Shown: in pieces, positions 43,350 to 51,545 of the stretch
Layout: every line of letters starts with the position of its first letter
How positions within the stretch are numbered: the stretch's first letter is position 1
Assembly: GCF_000966285.1 (NCBI RefSeq)
Contig: NZ_KQ031391.1
Coordinates: 6,138,430-6,202,429, forward strand
Reading direction: 5' to 3'
Origin: Pseudofrankia sp. DC12
GTDB lineage: Bacteria > Actinomycetota > Actinomycetes > Frankiales > Frankiaceae
DNA length: 64,000 bases
Notes under the pieces: model-generated
What the model was told of the DNA's origin: nothing
The model's database searches: none
What the model saw: only the letters and a program-made list of their open reading frames with translations
Program-made: the position numbers and the translations under genes

Positions 43350-44254
43350 CCGCCGTGACCGGCCTGGCTGCCGGGACAGACCATGCTGCCGGGACAGACC
43401 ATGCTGCCGGGACAGACGCTGTCGCCGAGACCGCGCAGACCAACCAGCACTACGACCTCGACCCGCGGATCTTCGGGCTGTTCCTCGACCCGATGCGCAA
43501 GTACTCCTCCGGCTACTACCGCAAGCCGGGCCTGACGCTGGCCGGGGCCCAGGTGGAGAAGCTGCACTTCGTGGCCGACCGCCTCGGCCTGCGCCAGGGC
43601 GGCCGCCTGCTCGACGTGGGCTGCGGCTGGGGCTCGCTGATCCTGTTCATGGCCGAGCACTACAAGGCGCGGGTTGTCGGGATCAGCCCGGCGGGCAACC
43701 AGCACGCCCATATCGCGGGGCGGGCCAAGGAGCTGGATGTCGCGGACCGGGTCCAGACCGTCCAGGGCCACTTCGAGCAGGCCGACCTGCCCGGCGGCCC
43801 GTTCGACGCGGTGACGATGCTCGGCTCGATTGTGCACATGCCCGACCTCGTGCACGTGATGCGCCGGGCCCGCTCGATGCTGCGCAAGGGCGGCCACTAC
43901 TACGTCTCGGAGAGCTGCTTCCGCAACGCGGCCACCCGCGAGACGTTCGACCGTACGGTCGGGCTCGAGTTCGTCCGCAACTCGATCTTCGGCTGGGGCG
44001 ACATGCGCCCGCTCTCGGACCTGGTCCGCGCGGCCGAGGACGCCGGGTTCTCCATCGTCAGCGTGGACGATCTGACCGACGACTACCGCCTCACGATCGA
44101 CGAGTGGATCCGCAACGTCGACGCCAACGCCGACGCCATCGAGGAGATCTCACCGGGGATGTCGGCGACGCTGCGCCGCTACCTGGAGGTCGCCAACGCC
44201 GGCTGGGGCTACACGACCAAGCACTACGCGCTCGTCTGCCAGCGGTCCCGGTAG
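43346..44254 (+). CDS. Cyclopropane-fatty-acid-synthase-like methyltransferase
   Basis: A 302-aa SAM methyltransferase of the CFA / mycolic-acid-cyclopropane-synthase type. YSSGYYRKPGLTLAGAQVEK and LLDVGCGWGSLILFMAEHY (SAM motif I, about residues 88-106) are hallmarks, followed by VVGISPAGNQ. The first 30 residues hold three AAGTDH repeats not found in the family. Such enzymes methylate or cyclopropanate cis double bonds of acyl chains, which fits the two desaturase-like neighbours. Small-molecule methylation (sterol or phenol type) is the alternative. It overlaps the ACP stop by ATGA. Confidence 0.85.
   Translation: MTAVTGLAAGTDHAAGTDHAAGTDAVAETAQTNQHYDLDPRIFGLFLDPMRKYSSGYYRKPGLTLAGAQVEKLHFVADRLGLRQGGRLLDVGCGWGSLILFMAEHYKARVVGISPAGNQHAHIAGRAKELDVADRVQTVQGHFEQADLPGGPFDAVTMLGSIVHMPDLVHVMRRARSMLRKGGHYYVSESCFRNAATRETFDRTVGLEFVRNSIFGWGDMRPLSDLVRAAEDAGFSIVSVDDLTDDYRLTIDEWIRNVDANADAIEEISPGMSATLRRYLEVANAGWGYTTKHYALVCQRSR
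43367..43420 (+). repeat. 18-nt tandem repeat x3 in the methyltransferase leader
   Basis: GCTGCCGGGACAGACCAT occurs twice exactly and a third time with the last codon changed, encoding AAGTDH, AAGTDH, AAGTDA. In frame, upstream of the conserved fold. Confidence 0.88.
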
Positions 44255-44347
44255 GCCCAGGCCGCTCACCGGGGCCTGCGGCCGAGGCGCCACCGCACCC
44301 GCGGGCCGTCGACAGGCCAGGCCCACCGCCGCTCCGGGAGGACGGAC

Positions 44348-45244
44348 ATGAGTTTGGACAGCAACCTCAGGGTTGCAGCGGAGCCGGTGGGCCAGGCCGC
44401 CGGGCCGCTGCTGCCCCCCGCCGACGTCGCCGACGCCGTCGGGACCTTCATGCGCTCGTCGCCGATCGAGCGGCGCTGGGACGTCGAGTCGGCCTTCCCC
44501 TGGGCGGAGGCCGACGCTGGCAAGCTCACCGAGGGCCAGCGCTCGGCGGTCCAGTTCATCACCTACATCGAGGACCACCTGCCGGGCTACTTCGGCCTCT
44601 ACGCCCGACGGTTCCCGCTCGACGAGTCGGTCGACGTCGAGGAGTTCACGCACAACCGCGAGCTGTACCACTTCACGGTCCGCTGGGCCGAGGAGGAGGA
44701 CACCCACGCCCGGGCGCTGTTCGCCTACCAGGTGGCGTCCGGCCTGTCCGAGCCGGCGAAGCTGCGCGCCGAGCTCGCCGTCGAGGGGCGCAAGCCCTTC
44801 ACCTCGCCGCTTGAGCACGGCGTCTCGCTGTTCGCCTACGGGCTCGTTCAGGAGAAGGCGACCCAGATCTACTACCAGCAACTGCGCGCCGTCGTCGGCG
44901 ACCCCGTGCTGGTGGAGGTACTCAACCGGCTGAGCCGCGACGAGGCCCGGCACTTCACCTTCTTCGCGGACATGGTGGAGCGCACTTTGCGCCGATACGG
45001 CGACCAGGTGGTCGACCCGATCCGGGAGGTGATCGCCGGCTTCCGGATGCCGCTGGCCGACACGCTGCGCGGCTACTGGCGGTGGGCTCTGAAGATTGCC
45101 GACGCGGCGCACTACGACCACACGGATGCCTACGAGCACCTCATCCGGGTGGTGAACCGCGTGGTCGACGCCCGCACCGACCGGGTCGACGAGTTGACCC
45201 GCTTCGTCGCGGCGTGCCGCACGCCCATGGCCAGCCAGGCCTAG
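44348..45244 (+). CDS. Acyl-ACP desaturase-like di-iron protein
   Basis: A 298-aa soluble di-iron protein of the acyl-ACP desaturase family (DesA-like). Ligands are complete: Glu75 (TYIEDHLPGY), Glu117 and His120 (EEEDTHARAL), Glu169 (VQEKATQIYY), Glu199 and His202 (RDEARHFTFF). It is longer than, and only distantly similar to, the first di-iron protein of the cluster, so the two probably act at different positions or do different reactions. The ATG is preceded by GGGAGGACGGAC. A roughly 90-nt gap separates it from the methyltransferase gene. Confidence 0.88.
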   Translation: MSLDSNLRVAAEPVGQAAGPLLPPADVADAVGTFMRSSPIERRWDVESAFPWAEADAGKLTEGQRSAVQFITYIEDHLPGYFGLYARRFPLDESVDVEEFTHNRELYHFTVRWAEEEDTHARALFAYQVASGLSEPAKLRAELAVEGRKPFTSPLEHGVSLFAYGLVQEKATQIYYQQLRAVVGDPVLVEVLNRLSRDEARHFTFFADMVERTLRRYGDQVVDPIREVIAGFRMPLADTLRGYWRWALKIADAAHYDHTDAYEHLIRVVNRVVDARTDRVDELTRFVAACRTPMASQA

Positions 45245-45260
45245 CCGGATGGGGGAGCAG

Positions 45261-46136
45261 ATGGGTGTGCTGGACGGGCAGCCGGATGTGCTCAAAGACA
45301 AGGTCGCCGTGATCACCGGTGCCACCAGTGGCATCGGGGCTGCGACGGCGGCGACGTTCGTCGCCGAGGGCGCCAGCGTCGTCATCGGGGGGCGGCGCAA
45401 GGACGCGGGCGAGGCACTCGCCGCCGAGCTCGGCCCGCGGGCCCGGTTCACGGCCGCCGACGTCCGCGTCGAGGCCGACGTCGAGGCGCTGGTCGCCACG
45501 GCGGTCGACGAGTTCGGTGGCCTCGACGTCCTGGTCAACAACGCGGGCGTGGGGGTGGCGAAGCCGCTGCCGCTGCCCGAGGCCGATCTGGCCGCGTTCC
45601 TCGACACCCTGGCCGTCCACGCGGGCGGGATGTTCCTCGGGATCAAGTACGCGGCCCGGGTCATGATCCCGCGCGGGGGCGGCAGCATCATCAACATGTC
45701 CAGCATCGGCGGGCACCGGGCCGGCTGGTCGGACGTCAGCTACTCGACGGCCAAGGCCGGGGTGCACCAGCTGACCCGCTCCGCCGCGGTCGAGCTGGGC
45801 CTGCGCGGGATCCGGGTCAACAGCATCTCGCCCGGCCCGATCCCGACCGGCATCTTCGCCAAGAACGCCGGCTTCGACGCCGACCGGGCCGACCGGACGG
45901 CCGCCGCGCTGGAGCCCCTGTTCGCCGAGGCGCTGGCGAGCCACCAGTCGCTGCGGCGGGCCGGCCGGGTCGAGGACGTGGCCGCGGCGGCGCTGTGGCT
46001 CGCGTCCGACGCCTCCTCGTTCGTCACCGGCCAGGACATCGGCGTCGACGGCGGCATCGCGGCCGGCCGGCCGATCTCGGTCGCCGTGACCGAGCGACAC
46101 CTGCTGGCCCAGGCCTTCTCGACCCTGCCAGCCTGA
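45261..46136 (+). CDS. Short-chain dehydrogenase/reductase
   Basis: A 291-aa classical SDR. The cofactor loop is VAVITGATSGIGAATAATF, the NNAG motif is DVLVNNAGVGVAKPLPLP, Ser lies in IINMSSIGGHRAGWSD, and the active-site YxxxK is YSTAKAGVHQLTRSA. C-terminal FVTGQDIGVDGGIAAG is standard. I chose the ATG at 45261 because GGGGGAG lies directly before it; an in-frame ATG at 45249 is possible. As the last gene of the cluster it could oxidise a P450-made alcohol or reduce a keto-acyl intermediate. A strong hairpin follows. Confidence 0.92.
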   Translation: MGVLDGQPDVLKDKVAVITGATSGIGAATAATFVAEGASVVIGGRRKDAGEALAAELGPRARFTAADVRVEADVEALVATAVDEFGGLDVLVNNAGVGVAKPLPLPEADLAAFLDTLAVHAGGMFLGIKYAARVMIPRGGGSIINMSSIGGHRAGWSDVSYSTAKAGVHQLTRSAAVELGLRGIRVNSISPGPIPTGIFAKNAGFDADRADRTAAALEPLFAEALASHQSLRRAGRVEDVAAAALWLASDASSFVTGQDIGVDGGIAAGRPISVAVTERHLLAQAFSTLPA

Positions 46137-46142
46137 TCCCGC

Positions 46143-46188
46143 CCCCGGTCCGGGCCGGTTCGCCATCCGCGGCCGGCCCGGACCGGGG
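46143..46188 (+). terminator. Perfect 16-bp stem terminator after the lipid cluster
   Basis: Arms CCCCGGTCCGGGCCGG (46143-46158) and CCGGCCCGGACCGGGG (46173-46188) pair perfectly around a 14-nt loop, six bases after the SDR stop. No U-tract. It marks the end of the nine-gene transcription unit. Confidence 0.75.
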
Positions 46189-46278
46189 CGCGGGCCTAAG
46201 CCCTGCGTCGTGGTTGCCGGATCGGCAGGTTCGCGGCCACACGGTAGGACTCGCCGGGCGATGCTCCCGGCCAGGTGG

Positions 46279-46812
46279 TCACCCGGCGGTGAGCAGGCAG
46301 GTACAGCTGCCGTGGGCGACGAGCTTTCCGTCGGCGGCGGTGACGGCGGCCTCAGCGGTCGCCGTGCGGCGCCCGACGTGGACGGGCCGGGCCTCGCACG
46401 TCAGGATGTCCGCGGTCAGGCCGACCGGGCGGACGAAGTTCACCTTCAGTTCCAACGTTGTGTAGAAGGTGTCGGCCGGGAGCCTGGTGTAGACGGCGCT
46501 GCCCATCGCGGTGTCCATCAGGGTGGCGATGACCCCGCCGTGCACGATGAACATGGCGTTCGCGGCCGCGGGCGAGGGCTGCAGGGTCCAGACGGAAAGC
46601 CCGACCTCCAGGTCCTTCAGATGGATGCCGAGCGAGTGGCCGACGCCCATCTGGTCGGCCAGGCCCTGGTCCAGCAGCGCCCGCAGGTCGGTGATCCGCT
46701 GGGCCACCTCCGGCGTCGGCTGGGTTTCGCCCCGGCCGCTGTCGTTGGAACCGCCGCGCTGACGGACGACAGCCGGGACGCCGTTCTTCGCCGCGATGCC
46801 GTCCTGGTCCAC
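46279..46812 (-). CDS. PaaI family hotdog thioesterase
   Basis: A 177-aa hotdog protein. AMFIVHGGVIATLMDTAMGS (about residues 90-109) is the PaaI signature with Asp in the catalytic helix; LELKVNFVRPVGLTADILTC and GRRTATAEAAVTAADGKLVA follow. Likely an acyl-CoA thioesterase. I chose the GTG at 46812, preceded at 8 nt by AGAGGGG. It is transcribed towards the end of the acyl-tailoring cluster and sits 90 nt past its terminator. It may belong functionally to the cluster but has its own promoter. Confidence 0.85.
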   Translation of the reverse strand: MDQDGIAAKNGVPAVVRQRGGSNDSGRGETQPTPEVAQRITDLRALLDQGLADQMGVGHSLGIHLKDLEVGLSVWTLQPSPAAANAMFIVHGGVIATLMDTAMGSAVYTRLPADTFYTTLELKVNFVRPVGLTADILTCEARPVHVGRRTATAEAAVTAADGKLVAHGSCTCLLTAG

Positions 46813-47276
46813 GCGCACACCCCTCTGCCGACAGTGGTCGCCTCTGCCCGCGCGCCGGAAACCCGGCCTGCCCGGAGACGATGCGCCAGTTCCCCGCAAG
46901 AATATCGGCCTTTCGGTCGGAGATTCAAGAAAGATGGCGGCGGCGAAGACGGCGGAGAACAGCCGCCGAACGGGTACTTGCTGCGAGGTGCCGGCGAGAC
47001 AAGATGTCTGGCCTTTCCGGCGATGCGCAAATACCCGAATAGGCGTTGCACCGCAATGGCTGGGCGTGTTTCCCGGCGCCGTTCTGGCAATCGGTCGATA
47101 GGAGATTCGTCGTTGTGCGGATCAGGGGCGGTTGGCTGGTCGCCAGGTCCAGGAGCGGCTCTCTGCCGGATGTGACGCGGGTCATTGCCTGGTCGGTTCA
47201 CGGACCCGGGGGACCCGTCTCGTCCTCGGGGTGCGCGGCGCCCACGAGGGGTGCCACCCCATCGAGGAGAACTTCA
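46813..47276. other. Gene-free divergent intergenic region
   Basis: About 460 bases between the thioesterase and the oxidoreductase remnant. It has relatively AT-rich patches (46895-46935, 47020-47100) suited to promoters. No gene or strong palindrome was found. TACCCGAATAGGCG at 47032 resembles TACCCGAATATCGGCG at 36975. Confidence 0.4.
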
Positions 47277-47850
47277 TGGCACTTCAGAAGAACCCGGCCG
47301 CCGGCGGAGGCGGGACCCGCATCCTGGTGCTCGGCGGCGGCTACACCGGCCTGATGACGGCGGTCCGTGCCCCGGCGGACCCGGCGCCACGGCAGGTGAC
47401 CCTGCTGAACCCGTCGGACCGGTTCGTCGGACGGCTGCGGCTGCACCAGCTGGTCACCGGCCAGCGGCTCGCCGACCTGCGCATCCCGGACCTGGTACGA
47501 GCCGGGGCCTCATGTTGGGCCCGCGCCCGGGCGTACCTGCACCGAGCGCTGGACCGGCTCGGGGTCGACGTCCACGCCGGCGTGGACGTGACGAAGGTGC
47601 TGCCCGGCGCGGTCGAGGTCGACGGCGACCTGGAGCCGGTGGCCGCGGGCGCCGTCGTGTGGACCAGGGCTTCCGCGCCCCCGCGCCCCCGCGCCCCCGC
47701 GCTGGCCGCCGAGGCCGGCCTCGAGGTGGACGGCCTGGGCCGGGTCGTCGTTGACCACGCGCTGCGGTCGACCTCGGTCCCAGCGATCTACGCGATCGGT
47801 GACGCCGCGGCCGTGCGCCAGCCGTGGGGGACGCTGCACGGGAGCTGCCA
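47277..47850 (+). pseudogene. FAD/NAD-dependent oxidoreductase with internal and 3' deletions
   Basis: A remnant of an NADH-dehydrogenase-like flavoprotein. The start is good (GAGGAGAACTTC then ATG) and the FAD-binding TRILVLGGGYTGLMTAVRAP is followed by VTLLNPSDRFVGRLRLHQLV. After RIPDL a large piece is missing. The protein resumes at YLHRALDRLGVDVHAGVDVT and RSTSVPAIYAIGDAAAV, then is cut near 47850, where sequence from the opposite-strand sigma gene begins. The C-terminal domain is absent. Confidence 0.7.
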
Positions 47851-47861
47851 GAGCAGGCTGC

Positions 47862-48023
47862 CCAGCGCAGCCAGGCGTCCTGTACGACGTCCTCGGCGTC
47901 GCCGGTCCGCCCGAGCACCCGGCAGGCGACGGCCAGCGGCCGGGCGCGGTGGCGCTCGAACTCCCGGACCGCGTCTGCCCAGGCCCTGCCGGTGAGGTCC
48001 GCGGCCTCGACACCGTCGGTCAT
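47862..48023 (-). pseudogene. ECF sigma factor (SigJ/ECF41-like), N-terminal fragment
   Basis: The first 54 codons of a sigma factor: ADAVREFERHRARPLAVACR, then GRTGDAEDVVQDAWLRWAA, region 2 of ECF sigma factors. The ATG at 48023 is plausible. Sequence is cut after RWAA near 47862, the point where the truncated oxidoreductase also ends. Regions 3-4 and the SnoaL-like tail are gone. Confidence 0.65.
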
Positions 48024-48183
48024 CGCGCCTCCTCGCCCGGTCGAGCTGACCCGCCAGGTCTCGGCCAGCCAGCCCCGAGAAGGCCATGGGCGCGGTGGGG
48101 CATGCTTGCGCGGCCTGTCGTCGGCCGGCGCGCGGCGTGGCCTCGCGGCGGGCCGGCGTGCCTCAGCGGAGCAGGGAGCCCAG

Positions 48184-48399
48184 ATGTTCATGGTGTCCAC
48201 GGCGATTCTGCTCGCCGTGTATCTCGGCAGCCAGGTGTTACACGAAGCCGGCCACGGCCTCGCGGCGCTGCTGGTCGGCTACCGCATTCAGGGCTTCATC
48301 TTCTTCGGGTCGTCGGCGGAATACTCCGGGCCCGGTCGTTTCACCGAGTGGCGGCGCTTTTCCGCCAGCATGAACGCCGTCCTGGGGGTGGCCGGATGA
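48184..48399 (+). pseudogene. Truncated M50-like peptidase (HEAGH)
   Basis: A 71-codon frame starting ATG after GGAGCAGGGAGCCCAG. The first helix leads into SQVLHEAGHGLAALLVGYRI, an HExxH zinc-peptidase motif as in site-2 proteases/M50, then FIFFGSSAEYSGPGRFTEWR. It ends after MNAVLGVAG by running into the start of the next frame (ATGA). A full M50 protein would be several times longer, so this is probably a remnant. Confidence 0.5.
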
Positions 48400-48788
48400 C
48401 CATCGACGAGTACCTGGACGAGCTGCTCGCCCGGTCGAAGGGCCCCGCGGCCGAGGTGCGCCGCCTGCTGGCCGAGACCGAGGCGCACCTGCGCGACGCC
48501 GCGGCCGCGCAGGTCGTGGCTGGACTGGACGGCGCGGCCCGCGGGCAGCACCCAGCCGCGGCCGCCGCGATATCGCGATATCCACCGCACGACGGGCGGC
48601 CGGCGCACCTCAGGGTGTGCCGGCCGCCCGTCGCTATGTCCGCCACCAGTGCCGGCCGGCGCCGTGCGCCCCGGCTCCGGCGCGAGACAGTCCCGTCAGC
48701 GGTCCGGGTGGCTGCCCGTGCCGCCGGTCACCGGGACGGGCCGGCAACCCAGGTGAACCGCGCAGGCTATTTCATTCCGGCTACCTAG
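48396..48788 (+). pseudogene. HAAS/permease-prefix-domain fragment
   Basis: The frame begins MTIDEYLDELLARSKGPAAE, then RRLLAETEAHLRDAAAAQVV, a good match to the HAAS-like 'permease prefix' domain that precedes membrane proteins. After about 50 residues similarity is lost (AARGQHPAAAAAISRYPPHD) and the remainder to the stop at 48788 is not recognisable. Its stop and that of the convergent SDR share the bases CTAG (48785-48788). Confidence 0.45.
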
Positions 48789-49657
48789 GCCACCGAGACT
48801 CGCTCCTCTATCTGGAACGTCTTTGGGTCGAGCACCTCGGCCAACCGGTCGCGGACCGTCTCCGGTGTCAGGGCGGTGTCCGCGAACCCGGCGGTATGTC
48901 CCGCTGCCAACCGTGAGACCTTCCCCCCGCCAGCCGAAAGCGTCATCCCGGTGATCTCGCAGTCCTCGTGAGCCAGGTAGGCCACCACCGGGGCCACCAG
49001 CTCCGAAGGCATCTGCTCGCCATAGTTGGCCAGAACCGACGGAATGTCCTGGTCGGGGGCCAAGGACATGCGCGTGCCTGCGGCCGGCCCGATGCAGTTC
49101 GCCTTCACACCGTACGGCTCACCGTCGACAGCCAAGCAGTTGGTGAAACCCCAGATCGCCCCTTTGGCCGCGCTGTAGGCCGTGCGATTGGCAATGCCAA
49201 GGATGGTACCCGAGATCGTGTTGACAATCCGGCCTTTCCCGGACTCGATCAGGTACGGCCAGGCCGCCTGGATCAACCCGAGGGTCCCGTAGAAATGGAT
49301 CGCCATATGCTGCTGAAAGTATTCAAAAGAGTTCTTCTCGAAAGGGAGGCGCCCATTGATTCCCGCGTTGTTGACGACAATGTCCAAGTGGCCGAACGCG
49401 TCAATGGCAGTAGCTACGATCGCTACCGATCCCAGGGAGACATCCTCGACGCTGGCGACCGCCCGTCCTCCCGAAGAAGTGATCTCCGCTACGACGTCGT
49501 TCGCCGGCCCTGAATCGCTCTCATGGCCCTCGAGGTCAGATCCGATATCATTCACGACGACGGCGGCACCGCGCTCCGCCAGCAGCAACGCATGTGCCCG
49601 ACCGATCCCGCGGCCCCCACCGGTGACTATGGCGACTTTCCCATCGAATCGAAGCAT
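48785..49657 (-). CDS. SDR family oxidoreductase
   Basis: A 290-aa short-chain dehydrogenase resembling the dehydrogenase part of peroxisomal-type multifunctional enzyme 2 (hydroxyacyl-CoA or hydroxysteroid dehydrogenase). The start KVAIVTGGGRGIGRAHALLL is followed by NDIGSDLEG, LDIVVNNAGINGRLPFEKNS, NTISGTILG and YSAAKGAIWGF (Tyr/Lys pair). Codon use is visibly less GC-biased than in neighbours (many A/T third positions such as AAA, GAA, TTT, ATT), suggesting separate ancestry or transfer. No operon partner. Confidence 0.88.
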   Translation of the reverse strand: MLRFDGKVAIVTGGGRGIGRAHALLLAERGAAVVVNDIGSDLEGHESDSGPANDVVAEITSSGGRAVASVEDVSLGSVAIVATAIDAFGHLDIVVNNAGINGRLPFEKNSFEYFQQHMAIHFYGTLGLIQAAWPYLIESGKGRIVNTISGTILGIANRTAYSAAKGAIWGFTNCLAVDGEPYGVKANCIGPAAGTRMSLAPDQDIPSVLANYGEQMPSELVAPVVAYLAHEDCEITGMTLSAGGGKVSRLAAGHTAGFADTALTPETVRDRLAEVLDPKTFQIEERVSVA

Positions 49658-49734
49658 TCATCTTCCCCGTGCCGTCGAAGCCTACCTGCTTGGTTATCAC
49701 AATCCCATTCTGGGAGACCGCGTGTCAAGAACGG

Positions 49735-50045
49735 CACCAGGCCCCGAGTTCCGCCGCCACCTCGCCGGGACGCGGATGCGCGACGACAACCCGCTCGTCA
49801 ACCAGGTCCTGTCCCGCCAGGGCCGCTACCAACACGCCCGCGACACCCTGCGCCAAGGCGATCCGTCTTGACGACGCCGGCGGCACCCGGATCATCCTCT
49901 GCCACAACCCCGAGGCGGCCGCCCGCCGCCGCTGTTCCACCGTCTCGAACACCGCACCGCGCCCATGTCCTGCTCTGCTGGCTCGCCCGGCTACTCACCC
50001 TGGTCTCCGAACGCCGATCCGGGCGAACTCCGCGCACCAGCGGAA
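49735..50045 (+). mobile_element. Degenerate IS1634-like transposase remnant
   Basis: Three frame-shifted islands, in order: PLVNQVLSRQGRYQHARDTL, DDAGGTRIILCHNPEAAARR and AHVLLCWLARLLTLVSERRS. The 'CHNPE-A' and 'AHVLLCWLA' blocks are what I recall as IS1634/IS4-type transposase features near the C-terminus. Both the catalytic core and inverted repeats are absent. It lies between the atypical SDR and the hydrolase gene, consistent with an old insertion site. Confidence 0.5.
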
Positions 50046-50073
50046 CTCGGGAGACGTGTCACGGCCAGCTGGG

Positions 50074-50634
50074 TCAGGTGAGCGAAGCGATCCACTCGTC
50101 AACGCTCACGACTTCAGCCCGTGCCGGAAAGACCTTTTCGCACAGTACGCGATGAACCTCGTTCTCCCTGTCGGAACACCCGTCCGAAAGAACAGTTATC
50201 GTATAGTCCATGTCCGCGGCGTCCGTGAGCGTGAACAGCACGACCCCACTGGTCAGGATACCGGCGAGAACGACGTGCGTGACCCCCATGGACCGCAGGA
50301 CGACGTCCAGGTCACTCCCAGTGAACGCGCTCACCCGCTTTTTCACCACCACCACGTCGCCCTCTACCGGCGCCACCGCGTCGCAGATCTGGGTCGCGGG
50401 GTCGTCGTCTCCGAACCCGCCGCGGCCGATCAGGGCCGAGAAGGCACGGTTCTGTGCACTGATGTCGGGGGTGCCGTTGCGGAAGGCGAGCCGCACGTAG
50501 ATGACAGAGATCTGGTGGTCTCTGGCGGCGGCCGCAGCCTTAGCCACACGGCCGAGTAGAACGGCACCGTGATCGTCGGTAAACCCGTTCACCACGCCAT
50601 TTTGGAGATCCATGACCAGCAGGGCGGTAGACAA
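50074..50634 (-). CDS. Isochorismatase-family cysteine-hydrolase-like protein
   Basis: A 186-aa protein of the isochorismatase/nicotinamidase fold. The catalytic Asp is in LLVMDLQNGVVNGF and the Lys in VVVKKRVSAFTGSDLD. The usual nucleophilic Cys after the cis-peptide is replaced: LAGILTSGVVLFTLTDAADM has Val where TSGC is common. PhzD/EntB-type isochorismatases also lack Cys, so vinyl-ether hydrolysis is possible and amide hydrolysis unlikely. A CTAGAAAGGAAAGCC tract lies before the start on the coding strand. Confidence 0.85.
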   Translation of the reverse strand: MSTALLVMDLQNGVVNGFTDDHGAVLLGRVAKAAAAARDHQISVIYVRLAFRNGTPDISAQNRAFSALIGRGGFGDDDPATQICDAVAPVEGDVVVVKKRVSAFTGSDLDVVLRSMGVTHVVLAGILTSGVVLFTLTDAADMDYTITVLSDGCSDRENEVHRVLCEKVFPARAEVVSVDEWIASLT

Positions 50635-50823
50635 GGCAGGCTTTCCTTTCTAGGAGAATTCCAGCAGTCGGTACACCGCTGGCTTGAAGCCTACCAGATT
50701 GTGCGCCTCGGTGTGGGCTTCCGCGGGGCTTTCCTGGCAAGAATGCTGCGTGACCGGCAATGTCACCGGCCCCCGCAGCGGCCAGTTTTCGCACGCCAAG
50801 ACCGGCCAGAACCAGTTCTGATA

Positions 50824-51057
50824 TCAGCTGGGCCGGCCCAGCTCCTTCAGGGACTGCCCGCGCCAGGTAATGGCAATTGAATAAGTCTTGCCGTGGTCAA
50901 TGTGTTTACCAGCTCTAAGGCCTGTCGCCCAGCCCGAAGGAAAAGCGCCGCGCACTGGCGGGCGGACTGGCGCGTCCAGCTCGACGACGGCGGCCCCCGT
51001 GAGGCCGAGCTTCTGGGCCTCCGCCGCGGCGAACGCCGCCAGCGCCTCGCGTCTCAT
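50824..51057 (-). CDS. Small hypothetical protein coupled to DUF1003 gene
   Basis: A 77-codon frame whose ATG overlaps the DUF1003 stop by ATGA, which supports translation. The first 25 residues (ALAAFAAAEAQKLGLTGAAV) form a plausible helix; the rest (RAGKHIDHGKTYSIAITWRG) is not recognised. It could be a truncated larger gene. No function can be assigned. Confidence 0.35.
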   Translation of the reverse strand: MRREALAAFAAAEAQKLGLTGAAVVELDAPVRPPVRGAFPSGWATGLRAGKHIDHGKTYSIAITWRGQSLKELGRPS

Positions 51058-51545
51058 GAGGTCGACGCGTCGGTCCGGGCGAGGATCTGCGCCACCTTCG
51101 CGTCTATCTCGGCCGGGTCGAGGCCGAGCTGGCGGCCGATGTGCTCCGTCCACACCGCCGACTGGACGTTCGTCTGGTAGTCGAGGTCGGCCCGCACGTT
51201 CTGCCGGCTCGCGTCCCGGTTCTGGGAGATCAGGACGAAGGTGGACAGGAAGATCGCCTCCAGGCTCACCACCATCGTAAGCAACCCGTAGGGGAACCGG
51301 TCGAACACCAGGCGGCGGCCGAAGCACCCCTCGTTCATCAGAATCCAGCCGACGAACCAGGCGACGTGGACATACACGAACGTCATCGAGCCGGCGAACT
51401 CGGTGATGACGTCGGACAGCCGTTCCTGGCCACTGCGGCCCAACGCGATCAGCGCCCGCTCGTTGTGGAACTTGGGCGGGTGGTGCCTGACGGTGCTCGG
51501 TGCGGAATCGCGGTCCGTGCCCGGGTGCTCTGGAGAGGTCGTCAC
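51054..51545 (-). CDS. DUF1003 family membrane protein
   Basis: A 163-aa protein of the DUF1003 family. Two membrane helices (SMTFVYVHVAWFVGWILMNE and PYGLLTMVVSLEAIFLSTFV) are followed by the family motif LISQNRDASRQNVRADLDYQ and a helical tail. It probably sits in the cytoplasmic membrane; the role is unknown. I chose the GTG at 51545, preceded by GGGAG. It overlaps the small downstream frame by ATGA. Confidence 0.85.
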   Translation of the reverse strand: MTTSPEHPGTDRDSAPSTVRHHPPKFHNERALIALGRSGQERLSDVITEFAGSMTFVYVHVAWFVGWILMNEGCFGRRLVFDRFPYGLLTMVVSLEAIFLSTFVLISQNRDASRQNVRADLDYQTNVQSAVWTEHIGRQLGLDPAEIDAKVAQILARTDASTS

